Assembly (NCBI RefSeq): GCF_000387765.1
Contig: NZ_ARZA01000268.1
Coordinates: 1 to 46,106, forward strand
Source of the DNA: Caldisalinibacter kiritimatiensis
Lineage (GTDB): Bacteria > Bacillota > Clostridia > Tissierellales > Caldisalinibacteraceae
Length of the DNA: 46,106 nucleotides
Reading direction: 5' to 3'
Shown: piece by piece, positions 7,333 through 15,232 of the stretch
Numbering within the stretch: position 1 is the first letter of the stretch
How the letters are laid out: each line of letters begins with the position of its first letter
Program-made: the position numbers and the translations under genes
The notes under the pieces: generated by a model
Database searches by the model: none
Seen by the model: the letters and a program-made list of their open reading frames with translations, nothing else
Told to the model about the DNA's origin: nothing

Positions 7333-8667
7333 TTGAAAAAAATTTATGTTTTAGACACGAGTGTTTTACTTGATGACCCTAACGCTATATATGCATTTGA
7401 AGACAACGAGGTTGTTATCCCTACTGTAGTGTTAGAGGAAATTGACAGCAAAAAAAGGCTTGGAGATGACTTAGGAAGAAATGCCCGGAGAATATCAAGA
7501 ACACTAGATAAGTTCAGAGAGTATGGAAACCTAAACAAAGGAATTCATCTTGAGACCGGGGGAACATTAAGAATTGAGATAAATCATAGAAATTTGAAGC
7601 AGGTTAGGCACTATTTTCACGAAGTGAATAATGATAATTTAATTTTAGCAGTAGCATTGAATTTGCAATTAGAAGAAAAAGAAAAGGAAAGTCCTAAAGA
7701 AGTGATTTTGGTAAGCAAAGACATCCTTGTAAGAATAAAAGCAGATACATTAGGGGTTGCTGCACAAGACTATCTTTCTGATAAAATAGTTCGTTTTGAT
7801 GATATGTATAGAGGTTATGAAATAATTAATGTACCTACTTTGATTATAGATAAATTTTACAATGATGGATTTCTTGATACTACTATTTCTCCTTTCAATA
7901 AGTATATATTTTATCCTCACCAATTTCTAATCTTAAAGGATGAATTGGGCTCATCTAAATCTGCAATTGTATACTATGATTCACACATGAGAAAATTATT
8001 CCCACTACATTCAGGAGACAAGGCTATATGGGGTATATATCCAAGAAATGCACAGCAAAAAATGGCTTTAGAGCTTTTGTTAGATGACAATATTCCTCTT
8101 GTAACTCTTACAGGAAGAGCAGGTACAGGAAAAACATTATTAGCTTTAGTGGCTGGATTATATAAAACTGAGGAGTTAAGTTTATATAGAAAACTTTTAG
8201 TTGCAAGACCAGTTGTGCCATTAGGGAAAGATATAGGATATTTACCAGGCGATAAAGAAGAAAAGTTAAGACCATGGATGCAGCCAATTTATGATAATTT
8301 AGAATTTATTTTTAATAAACACGAGGGTAATGATATAGAGGATATTGTTGCTGGAATAAGGGGGTTAGAAGTAGAAGCACTAACATTTATTAGAGGTAGG
8401 TCAATACCAAATGAATTTATTATTATAGATGAAGCGCAAAATTTAACTAAGCATGAAGTCAAAACTATAGTTTCAAGGGTTGGAGAAAATAGTAAAATTG
8501 TATTAGTAGGAGACCCAGAGCAGATAGATCATCCATATTTGGATTCAACTAACAATGGTTTAACATATGTAATAGAAAAGTTTAAAGATTACGAGGAAGC
8601 AGGTCATGTGATGTTTGAAAAAGGAGAAAGGTCTAGACTTGCTGAACTAGCAGCTAAAATTTTATAA
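7333..8667 (+). CDS. PhoH-like protein with N-terminal PIN domain (YlaK type)
   Basis: I take TTG 7333 as start: it follows AGGAGGCG (7320-7327) and gives the family's N-terminus MKKIYVLDTSVLLDD. A PIN nuclease-like domain (about 1-135, Asp8 in the first acidic position) precedes a PhoH ATPase domain with Walker A GRAGTGKT from residue 261 and Walker B IIIDEAQ (Asp366, Glu367). Proteins of this layout (445 aa is usual) are proposed to act on RNA as helicase/nuclease-type enzymes; the exact cellular role is not settled. It sits between two ATPase genes but reads as an independent transcription unit ending in its own hairpin. Confidence 0.85.
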   Translation: MKKIYVLDTSVLLDDPNAIYAFEDNEVVIPTVVLEEIDSKKRLGDDLGRNARRISRTLDKFREYGNLNKGIHLETGGTLRIEINHRNLKQVRHYFHEVNNDNLILAVALNLQLEEKEKESPKEVILVSKDILVRIKADTLGVAAQDYLSDKIVRFDDMYRGYEIINVPTLIIDKFYNDGFLDTTISPFNKYIFYPHQFLILKDELGSSKSAIVYYDSHMRKLFPLHSGDKAIWGIYPRNAQQKMALELLLDDNIPLVTLTGRAGTGKTLLALVAGLYKTEELSLYRKLLVARPVVPLGKDIGYLPGDKEEKLRPWMQPIYDNLEFIFNKHEGNDIEDIVAGIRGLEVEALTFIRGRSIPNEFIIIDEAQNLTKHEVKTIVSRVGENSKIVLVGDPEQIDHPYLDSTNNGLTYVIEKFKDYEEAGHVMFEKGERSRLAELAAKIL

Positions 8668-8679
8668 AAATGTTTTTGA

Positions 8680-8704
8680 TAACGGCGAGAAATTCTCGCC
8701 GTTA
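8680..8704. terminator. Bidirectional terminator between converging genes
   Basis: TAACGGCGAG (8680-8689) and CTCGCCGTTA (8695-8704) form a 10-bp GC-containing stem. Downstream on the plus strand the T run is weak (ATTTAG). On the minus strand a T-rich stretch follows, so it probably serves the minus-strand ATPase at 8751-11909 as well as the PhoH-like gene. Confidence 0.65.
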
Positions 8705-8750
8705 ATTTAGTTTCAAGTCACTATCTATTGTATTGCTAAGTTGCTAATAT

Positions 8751-11700
8751 CTAGTAGCTAATAGCTGGAGGTGACGAAGTCGTCTTTTTTTGTTTAACAA
8801 GTTGAGCTGCTTGTTCTTTAATATAATCTAATCTTCCAATGTAACTAGACATAAATAATATGAATGACCAATCAACTAAGTTAAGTGGACTAGTTCCAAA
8901 GAATCCTCTTAATCCAGGAATATATATAGTTGCTAACAGTAAAGCTGATGAAATAGCTACAGATGGTAAAACATAATTATTTTTTGCTAATGGAGCTGTT
9001 CTACAGTCAAATACATGAAACATTTGACAGCTTACTAAGTTTGCATAAGCTAATGTACGAGCACGCATGAGATTACCTGTTAATAAATATGTGGTAGTAT
9101 AAGCGAGTAAAGTACTTACACCCATCATAAAGCCTCTAGCTAGTATTTTATTTGATAAACCTCTATCGAATATACTTTTATTTGCATCTCTAGGTTTGTC
9201 ATTCATTATATCTTCATCAGGTGGATCTACTCCAAGTGATAAAGCAGGTATACCTTCAGTAATCAGATTTACCATTAGAATTTGACTAGCAATAAGTGGA
9301 GTTGGTAATCCCATTAAAGATGCAACAAAGATTGCTAAAACTTCGCCAATGTTTCCTGATAGAACATATCTCATAAATTTTTTTACATTGTTGCTTATAC
9401 CTCTACCTTCTTCTATTGCACTTACAATAGTTATAAAGTTATCATCAGCAAGTATCATAGATGAAGATTCTCTTGTTACATTAGTACCATTTTGGCCCAT
9501 AGCTATTCCTACATCAGATTCTTTGATAGCAGGAGCATCATTAACCCCGTCTCCAGTCATTGCAACTATATGACCTTTTTGCTTTAATGCCTTTACTATT
9601 CGTAGTTTTTGATGAGGTGATGTTCTAGCAAAAATGGATACTTTGTTAATTATTTTTGACAATTCTTCATCCGATAATTTATCTAGTTCCTGACCTGTAA
9701 GAATTATATCACCTTTATCAAGTAAGTTTATTTCTTTGCCAATTGCTTCTGCAGTTTTCTTATGGTCACCTGTAATCATAACAACTTTAACTCCAGCTTT
9801 TTTACATTTTTTAATAGCTGTGTCAACTAAAGGTCTAGGAGGGTCAATTATACCAGCTAATCCTACGAATATTAAATCACTTTCGATTACACTATCATCA
9901 TCTACATAGTGTGCCATATCTTTATAAGCAAATCCTATGACTCTGAGAGCACGACTTGCCATTTCATCAATTGACTCGTTAAGTTTATCAATGTCTTTTT
10001 GAGTTAAATTTCTTACATTGTCACCATCAAATATTTTAGTACATTTTGATAAAACAACATCAGGAGCACCTTTCATATTTACAGTATGCTTCCCAAGTTC
10101 ATCTGTACAAACAACAGTCATTTTCTTTATTTCTGAGTCAAAGGTTATTTCTTTTACTCTAGTATAACAGTCGAAATCCTCAATTTTTATATCGCTTTTT
10201 AAAACAGTAGATAACAATGCTTTTTCTGTAGGTGTTCCTAAAATTTCAGTAGTACTATCATCTTTTTTATTGTATGATGCATTATTACAAAGTGTACTTA
10301 TAGTTAATAGTTTATTAAGGGGTTTTATTTTACTGGGTTGTATGATTGTATTATTGTACATGAACTTACCATTAGTTGAACTTCTTTCGTTTGTTATCTT
10401 AAATCTTTTGTTTAAAGTATATATGTCAGTAACAGTCATTTCTCCTGTTGTAAGAGTACCAGTTTTGTCAGTACATATAACATCTACGCAACTTAAAGAT
10501 TCAACTGATGGAAGTTTTTTAATTATAGCTTTTCTCTTTGCCATCCTTTGAACGCCAAAGGCTAGTGAAATAGTCAAAATAGTAGTTAAACCTTCAGGAA
10601 TTGCTCCAATAGCTAAACTAACTCCAGTTCTTAACATGTGAAACAATGGTTGACCACCTATAATTCCACTAACCATGATACCACAGCATATTCCCAGACA
10701 TCCCCAAGTAATAAACTTAGCAAGTCTTTCTAAGTCTTTTTGTAATGGAGTAAGTTCTGTTTTGCTATTATTTATCATTTTAGCAATGGTACCCATTTCT
10801 GTATTGGAACCTGTTTGCACAACTACAGCCATTCCTGTTCCTTTAACTACAGTTGTGCCCATATATACCATATTTTTTCTGTCGGCTAATGGAACAGGAG
10901 AAGTATAGTTAACTTTATGTGATTTAGAAACAGGTTCTGATTCTCCAGTTAATGACGCTTCATCAACATTAAGCTCACAGCTTTCTATTAATCTACAGTC
11001 AGCAGGTACAATATCTCCTGATTCTAGCTTAATAATATCACCAGGAACAAGTTTTTTAGAAGGGATTTTTTGTAAGTTTCCATCCCTCATTACTTTAGAA
11101 GTTGAAGCTGAATACTCTTTAAGGGCTTCTATAGATTTTTCTGCTTTATAATTTTGCCATACACCTAATATTGCCTCCACTACAACAATAACTATTATTG
11201 TTGCTGCGTCTCCTATTTGTCCTAGAAATGCAGAAACAGCACTTGCACCAAGTAAAAGCTTGATAATAAAACCATCAAATTGCTCAAGGAACATAGAAAT
11301 TAATGACTTTTTTTGCTTTTTTTCAAATTCATTAAATCCAATTTGTTGCAAAATAGTAGCAGCTTGTTTAGAAGATAAACCATTTTTTATATCTGTATTT
11401 AATATATCTGTGATTTGTTGAGAACTCATTAAATGCCATTTATCTTTTATATTCTTGACATTTTCAGTTTTTATAGTTAATGCTTTATAATGAGGATTCA
11501 ATTTATTAATGCTACTTTCATACCATTGTTTTGATAAAATATTTTTAGTTTTAACAAATTCATTGGTAGATAAAGGTTTAGTTGAAGACATATCCTCTGA
11601 TACAGAAATAAATCGCTTAGTTTTCTTAGAATTTTCATATGATAATTTTTTGTAATTATTAAGAAAATAATAGAGCTTTTTTTCTAAAGCTGAATAAGAT

Positions 11701-11909
11701 ATTTTTTTAGTATCATATATAACCAATAGCGATTTGCTATATATATTTGTATCAGCTTTATATACTCCATCTATATTTCTTAAATAATTACTTAATCTTT
11801 TAGCAAATAATGAGTTTTTATAAAGGGGCTTAACTTTATATCGGATTCTGCCTGGAATTCCAGCTGCTAAGGATATTTTAGTGTTATTTTTTAGGTCACT
11901 TACTACCAT
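8751..11909 (-). CDS. P2A Ca2+-type ATPase with an extra N-terminal HMA_2-like domain
   Basis: This 1052-aa pump is about 150 residues longer than typical bacterial Ca2+ ATPases. The excess is an N-terminal domain (about 14-90) with the motif IPGRIRYK and no CxxC, like those of the proteins at 4722 and 13188, followed by a linker. The P2A core is complete: TGES 321-324, AIPEGL in M4, DKTGTLTTG from Asp481, TGDGVNDAPA, GNIGEV in M5 and VNLITEGIPAL in M6. Glu885 in M6 replaces the usual Asp of NLxTDxLPA. The ribosome-binding site AAGGAGGAG precedes ATG 11909. Ca2+ or Mn2+ export from the cytoplasm is the family role. It is divergent from the helical protein at 12079. Confidence 0.88.
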   Translation of the reverse strand: MVVSDLKNNTKISLAAGIPGRIRYKVKPLYKNSLFAKRLSNYLRNIDGVYKADTNIYSKSLLVIYDTKKISYSALEKKLYYFLNNYKKLSYENSKKTKRFISVSEDMSSTKPLSTNEFVKTKNILSKQWYESSINKLNPHYKALTIKTENVKNIKDKWHLMSSQQITDILNTDIKNGLSSKQAATILQQIGFNEFEKKQKKSLISMFLEQFDGFIIKLLLGASAVSAFLGQIGDAATIIVIVVVEAILGVWQNYKAEKSIEALKEYSASTSKVMRDGNLQKIPSKKLVPGDIIKLESGDIVPADCRLIESCELNVDEASLTGESEPVSKSHKVNYTSPVPLADRKNMVYMGTTVVKGTGMAVVVQTGSNTEMGTIAKMINNSKTELTPLQKDLERLAKFITWGCLGICCGIMVSGIIGGQPLFHMLRTGVSLAIGAIPEGLTTILTISLAFGVQRMAKRKAIIKKLPSVESLSCVDVICTDKTGTLTTGEMTVTDIYTLNKRFKITNERSSTNGKFMYNNTIIQPSKIKPLNKLLTISTLCNNASYNKKDDSTTEILGTPTEKALLSTVLKSDIKIEDFDCYTRVKEITFDSEIKKMTVVCTDELGKHTVNMKGAPDVVLSKCTKIFDGDNVRNLTQKDIDKLNESIDEMASRALRVIGFAYKDMAHYVDDDSVIESDLIFVGLAGIIDPPRPLVDTAIKKCKKAGVKVVMITGDHKKTAEAIGKEINLLDKGDIILTGQELDKLSDEELSKIINKVSIFARTSPHQKLRIVKALKQKGHIVAMTGDGVNDAPAIKESDVGIAMGQNGTNVTRESSSMILADDNFITIVSAIEEGRGISNNVKKFMRYVLSGNIGEVLAIFVASLMGLPTPLIASQILMVNLITEGIPALSLGVDPPDEDIMNDKPRDANKSIFDRGLSNKILARGFMMGVSTLLAYTTTYLLTGNLMRARTLAYANLVSCQMFHVFDCRTAPLAKNNYVLPSVAISSALLLATIYIPGLRGFFGTSPLNLVDWSFILFMSSYIGRLDYIKEQAAQLVKQKKTTSSPPAISY

Positions 11910-12078
11910 TTATGCTCCTCCTTTGTGTCTTTTCAAAAACTTATTACTATAGTATGAATATTTGAATTATTTATTATTCAAGAAAATTTACACAGATTTA
12001 ACAATAGTTTAATAAACATCCAACATTAAAAAAATAACATTAAAAGTGTATGTAAAATTAGTACAAGTAGGTGTTTAT
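11910..12078. promoter_or_regulatory. Divergent promoter region with a 20-bp palindrome-like site
   Basis: The region separates the minus-strand P2A ATPase from the plus-strand helical protein. TTGAAT (11962-11967) and ATTCAA (11976-11981) form an inverted repeat with an 8-nt spacer that is itself nearly symmetrical. A modest plus-strand promoter can be read as TTTACA (11987-11992), 17 nt, TAATAA (12010-12015). The inverted repeat could be an operator shared by both directions. Confidence 0.4.
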
Positions 12079-12690
12079 ATGCTAAATTATGTTGATTTGA
12101 ATTACACAATTGAAAAAGTTATTAAGTTTATAGAAAGTGAAATAAACAGTTACTTTGTGGATTTAGAGAAAAATATTAATAATTGGTTAGAAAATAAAGC
12201 TAATATTTATGATATTAGAAAAGAACAGCTAATAAGTAAGATAGTGTATGAAAATCAATTTGAAGCTTTTCTAGAAGAATTAAAGAGAAAAGTAAGACAA
12301 GCTATAGCTATAAACATAGATAATTTTTACTTTGATATAGATATTAATAAAATAGTGGACATTAAGTGGAATAAATCTTTGCAAAGAAGCTATTATCATA
12401 CACACTTTTTGTCGGGACAAGCTGAGAAAAATATAGACAAGCTTCTAGATAAGTTTTTTTATGATAGAATATCTAATAAAGTATTGAAGTACTTAACATC
12501 TAAAGGTTCACTTGGGGAACAAATTTTTTATTGTACAGGAATATCTTCAAAACAAATTAATGAACGACATAAAGAACAGATTAATAAACGAATAATAGGT
12601 ATTATTACAAATATAAGATATAGATTGATAAGAGAAGTTGAAAAACAGATATATGAAAATATTAATAACGTTAAGGAAAAAACTGCATAG
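12079..12690 (+). CDS. Unrecognised soluble helical protein (203 aa)
   Basis: I start at ATG 12079, preceded by GTAGGTG; an upstream in-frame ATG at 12046 lacks a ribosome-binding site. The product is predominantly charged alpha-helix with no signal peptide or membrane segment visible. It contains a central YYHTHFLSGQ stretch (about residues 109-118) and a CTG stretch near 160. I recognise no family. It is transcribed away from the Ca2+-type ATPase and ends in a strong terminator, so it is probably a single-gene unit within the ATPase-related region. Confidence 0.6.
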   Translation: MLNYVDLNYTIEKVIKFIESEINSYFVDLEKNINNWLENKANIYDIRKEQLISKIVYENQFEAFLEELKRKVRQAIAINIDNFYFDIDINKIVDIKWNKSLQRSYYHTHFLSGQAEKNIDKLLDKFFYDRISNKVLKYLTSKGSLGEQIFYCTGISSKQINERHKEQINKRIIGIITNIRYRLIREVEKQIYENINNVKEKTA

Positions 12691-12703
12691 AATATTTCAA
12701 TTT

Positions 12704-12743
12704 AACTTTGGGTACTCTTAATTGAGTACTCAAAGTTTTTTTT
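12704..12743 (+). terminator. Terminator after the 203-aa gene
   Basis: AACTTTGGGTACTC (12704-12717) pairs with GAGTACTCAAAGTT (12724-12737), one G-U included, followed by a run of T to 12743. Confidence 0.9.
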
Positions 12744-12830
12744 GTATATTTATTTGAAGTTTGCTCATACTATTTTTTGTTAAATGTATGTTAAACAACA
12801 AAAAAACTAAAGGTTTAGGAGGGGTTATCA

Positions 12831-13076
12831 GTGGAGCCTTTGGGTATTGTATATGGGGTCTTGACCTTTTATGGAATTAAAGGATTAAAAAAGCCTATGA
12901 GAAAAGCAGCGGTTTTTACAACTAGTCAATTATTTAAAGCGCTAGATAAGACAAAGGAGACTGCTTACAACGTAAAGGAAGGATTTGAAGATATTATAGC
13001 TGAAGCTCATTATGAAAATATGAAAAGGAATAAAAGTATTATGAGTGATTATTTTGAAGAAGGGGGTGAAGAGTAA
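12831..13076 (+). CDS. Small helical protein (81 aa), DUF5132-like
   Basis: GTG 12831 follows AGGAGGGG at 6 nt. A short hydrophobic segment (residues 3-18) is followed by a long amphipathic helix rich in Lys, Ala and Glu (KKPMRKAAVFTT ... EDIIAEA). This layout resembles DUF5132/DUF1490 proteins that accompany HMA/P-type ATPases; the assignment is by pattern only. In mycobacteria, DUF1490 (PacL) proteins are partners of metal P-ATPases. It heads a compact operon of five genes (12831-15175). Confidence 0.6.
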   Translation: MEPLGIVYGVLTFYGIKGLKKPMRKAAVFTTSQLFKALDKTKETAYNVKEGFEDIIAEAHYENMKRNKSIMSDYFEEGGEE

Positions 13077-13159
13077 TGAAAACTTTGTTAAGAATACTAT
13101 TAGTTGGAGCAGTTTTTGTATTTACTTCTAATCTTTTAAATATAATTATGACAATATAA
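13076..13159 (+). CDS. 27-aa single-helix membrane peptide
   Basis: ATG 13076 overlaps the preceding TAA (TAATG) and lies 7-8 nt after a GGGGGTG ribosome-binding site. The peptide (MKTLLRILLVGAVFVFTSNL then LNIIMTI) is a single hydrophobic helix with a short basic N-terminus. The stop-start overlap within an operon argues that it is translated. It may be a small subunit of the neighbouring membrane complex. Confidence 0.5.
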   Translation: MKTLLRILLVGAVFVFTSNLLNIIMTI

Positions 13160-13187
13160 TTAATGTTTTTAGAGGAAGTGTAACTCT

Positions 13188-14507
13188 ATGGAAACAGATA
13201 CAATAAGAACAGTATTTCATATACCAGGTAGACTGAGAATAAAAATAAATGATATTTATAAAAATCATCAACTAAGTGAACATATTTTAGAGGAAATTGT
13301 AAAACTAAGACAAGTATATAGAGTTGAAGCGAATGTTTATACATCTAATATTTTGATTATTTATGATTGCAGAGAGTTTTCAGTTAAAGAATTAATAAAT
13401 ATAGTACAAAAAGCTGTTGAGTATAAGAACTTAATACAAAGAGCACATACAACATTTAAAGCAAAATTAAATAAAAAAATAAATAAGGTTAGTAAAATTA
13501 GATATAAGTTTATAATGGTAGGTAGCTTTCTTACTTTTGTATTGCTCGGAGAAGGGAGTTTAGCTTTAACTGTAATAAGCTTAGGATATTTAGGAAAGCT
13601 TATAGATAAATTACTAGCAAGAAATTTAGATAAGAAAGTAAGATTACATAATAAAAATAATAGGCTAGAAAATTTAGAGGAATTCAAAGGAATTGATTAT
13701 TACAGTTTTGATAAAATGGATTCACAAAAAAGGGTTGAAAAAATTAACAAGTTTTTTGTTCCAGTAGCTATTTCAGCAGGAGCTATAACTTACTTGTTAA
13801 ATAAAAATCTTTTATCTTTAATTTCTATTTTAATTTTAACTTACTATAATCCAGTGCATTTAGCTACAATATTAACAAGTATTACGACATTTCACAGCAA
13901 CTTGAAAAATAAGGTATTGATAAAAAAAATGGATGCAATTGAAAAACTGTCGAATGTTGAGAGTGTAATTTTAGACCAAGATATTGCAAATGAAAAAATA
14001 TTTGAGGACTTAGTTGAAGATTTAAGATATAGAGGAATTTTAGATATTAAAGTAGTAACAAGTGATGCTCAAGAATACGACTCTAAAAAAATAGGAGTTA
14101 AATGTGTAAAACGAAATGATTTAGTAAAATTGATTAATAACTCACGAAAAAATTCTATAGCTTATATCCATGAAGGAGAAAGAGAAGATTTTAATATAGG
14201 AAGTTGTCTTGACATAAGAGTAAGTTCCACAGAAAATATTAAGTACTTAAGAAATACAGATGCAGATGTAATAATTAACTCTAATAATTCAAATAGAATA
14301 GGAGAAACTATTGATGAAGCTAAATTTACTATGGAGAACATATATCAAAGTCAGATTGTATCAATTTGGACAAATATCGCTGGTGTTATTTTATCAATAG
14401 CTGGAGTATTAACACCTATTTGGACCTGGATATTGTCTAACTTAAATAAGAGTTTTATATATTATAACTCGGGAAGACTTCTAAAGTATAAAGCACATTA
14501 TGTTTAG
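13188..14507 (+). CDS. Degenerate P-type ATPase relative with HMA_2-like domain
   Basis: The 439-aa protein starts with the same HMA_2-like domain (IPGRLRIK, no CxxC) as its neighbours at 4722 and 8751. The rest follows the order of a P1B ATPase but is shrunken. TYYNPVHLA takes the place of the CPC helix. LDQDIANE (Asp263 onward) replaces DKTGTLT, VVTSDAQ replaces the TGD loop, and HEGERED (from His328) replaces GDGxND. Two helices follow, as in P1B ATPases. Most of the actuator domain and the whole nucleotide-binding domain appear to be missing. It cannot be a working ATPase by these motifs. A scaffold, regulatory subunit or channel-like role with the real ATPases is inferred. Confidence 0.7.
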   Translation: METDTIRTVFHIPGRLRIKINDIYKNHQLSEHILEEIVKLRQVYRVEANVYTSNILIIYDCREFSVKELINIVQKAVEYKNLIQRAHTTFKAKLNKKINKVSKIRYKFIMVGSFLTFVLLGEGSLALTVISLGYLGKLIDKLLARNLDKKVRLHNKNNRLENLEEFKGIDYYSFDKMDSQKRVEKINKFFVPVAISAGAITYLLNKNLLSLISILILTYYNPVHLATILTSITTFHSNLKNKVLIKKMDAIEKLSNVESVILDQDIANEKIFEDLVEDLRYRGILDIKVVTSDAQEYDSKKIGVKCVKRNDLVKLINNSRKNSIAYIHEGEREDFNIGSCLDIRVSSTENIKYLRNTDADVIINSNNSNRIGETIDEAKFTMENIYQSQIVSIWTNIAGVILSIAGVLTPIWTWILSNLNKSFIYYNSGRLLKYKAHYV

Positions 14508-14520
14508 GTAGGTGATAGGA

Positions 14521-14757
14521 TTGGAAGAAAAAGAAGTAATAGAGGAAAAATTAAAAGAAGCTTACAGTATTTTAATTAATAATCTAGATGAAAGCTTTCA
14601 ATATATAAGTTCTCATCCAGATGAAAAGAAAGAAACAATAAAAATATGGAGTAATTTTATAAGACAATTTATGAGAGATGCTATAAAATTAAGCGAAAAA
14701 AATAATGAAAAGGATTTAATTAAAACAGTTACTAAAGCTATAATGTTTGGAAGATAG
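14521..14757 (+). CDS. Small helical protein (78 aa) of unknown function
   Basis: I prefer TTG 14521, placed 6 nt after AGGTAGGTG; GTG 14512 in the same frame starts within that site. The product is charged, helical and soluble (EEKEVIEEKLKEAYSI ... AIMFGR). It follows the pseudo-ATPase by 13 nt and its stop codon lies in the ribosome-binding site of the next gene, so translation is coupled. No family recognised. Confidence 0.6.
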   Translation: MEEKEVIEEKLKEAYSILINNLDESFQYISSHPDEKKETIKIWSNFIRQFMRDAIKLSEKNNEKDLIKTVTKAIMFGR

Positions 14758-14767
14758 GAGGGAAATA

Positions 14768-15175
14768 ATGAAAATATTAAAGCCATTTGGAACACAAAGT
14801 TTTGTTATAGGTGTAGGGATTGCAGCTCTTAGTTACTTGTTTGGTCCTACAATTAAGAAAGGGGCAAGAGAAGTAACAGTAAAGGGTATGCAAGGTGCAT
14901 TATTAGCAGGAGAAGCTGCTTCAAATGCTGTAGATGAAGGTAAGAAAAAGATGTCTAATGTAATTAATAACATGAAAAAACCAATGGATAAAAATGAAGG
15001 AATAGAACTTAAAAATTCACATATTGTTCAACAGCTAGTAAATGAATTGCAAGCAGAAAGACAGCAAAATAGAGAAATGTTTGAAAGTTTAATGAATACT
15101 GTGAAAGATTTACAGAATGAAATGTCATCCTTGAAGGAAGATAACGATATAGAAGAAGATAATGAATTAAATTAA
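14768..15175 (+). CDS. Gly/Ala-rich membrane-helix and coiled-coil protein, DUF5132-like
   Basis: ATG 14768 follows TAGGAGGGA (14755-14763). The first 30 residues form a Gly-rich hydrophobic helix (VIGVGIAALSYLFGP) related to the N-terminus of the 64-aa protein at 6856. A Gly/Ala/Lys helix follows, then an acidic coiled coil (about residues 80-130) with many Gln and Glu. Membrane anchoring with a cytoplasmic coiled-coil tail is likely. It is the last gene of the operon starting at 12831. Such glycine-zipper anchors occur in the PacL-type and ferrosome-associated small proteins, an analogy only. Confidence 0.6.
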   Translation: MKILKPFGTQSFVIGVGIAALSYLFGPTIKKGAREVTVKGMQGALLAGEAASNAVDEGKKKMSNVINNMKKPMDKNEGIELKNSHIVQQLVNELQAERQQNREMFESLMNTVKDLQNEMSSLKEDNDIEEDNELN

Positions 15176-15200
15176 AATTGATTATAACTAACATAATAAA

Positions 15201-15226
15201 AAGCGGTCTATCATAGTAGACCGCTT
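15201..15226 (-). terminator. Terminator of upp
   Basis: AAGCGGTCTA (15201-15210) and TAGACCGCTT (15217-15226) form a 10-bp stem with a 6-nt loop. On the minus strand it follows the upp stop codon and is followed by T-rich sequence. The plus-strand operon ending at 15175 may also use it, with a poorer T run. Confidence 0.8.
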
Positions 15227-15232
15227 TAAGAC

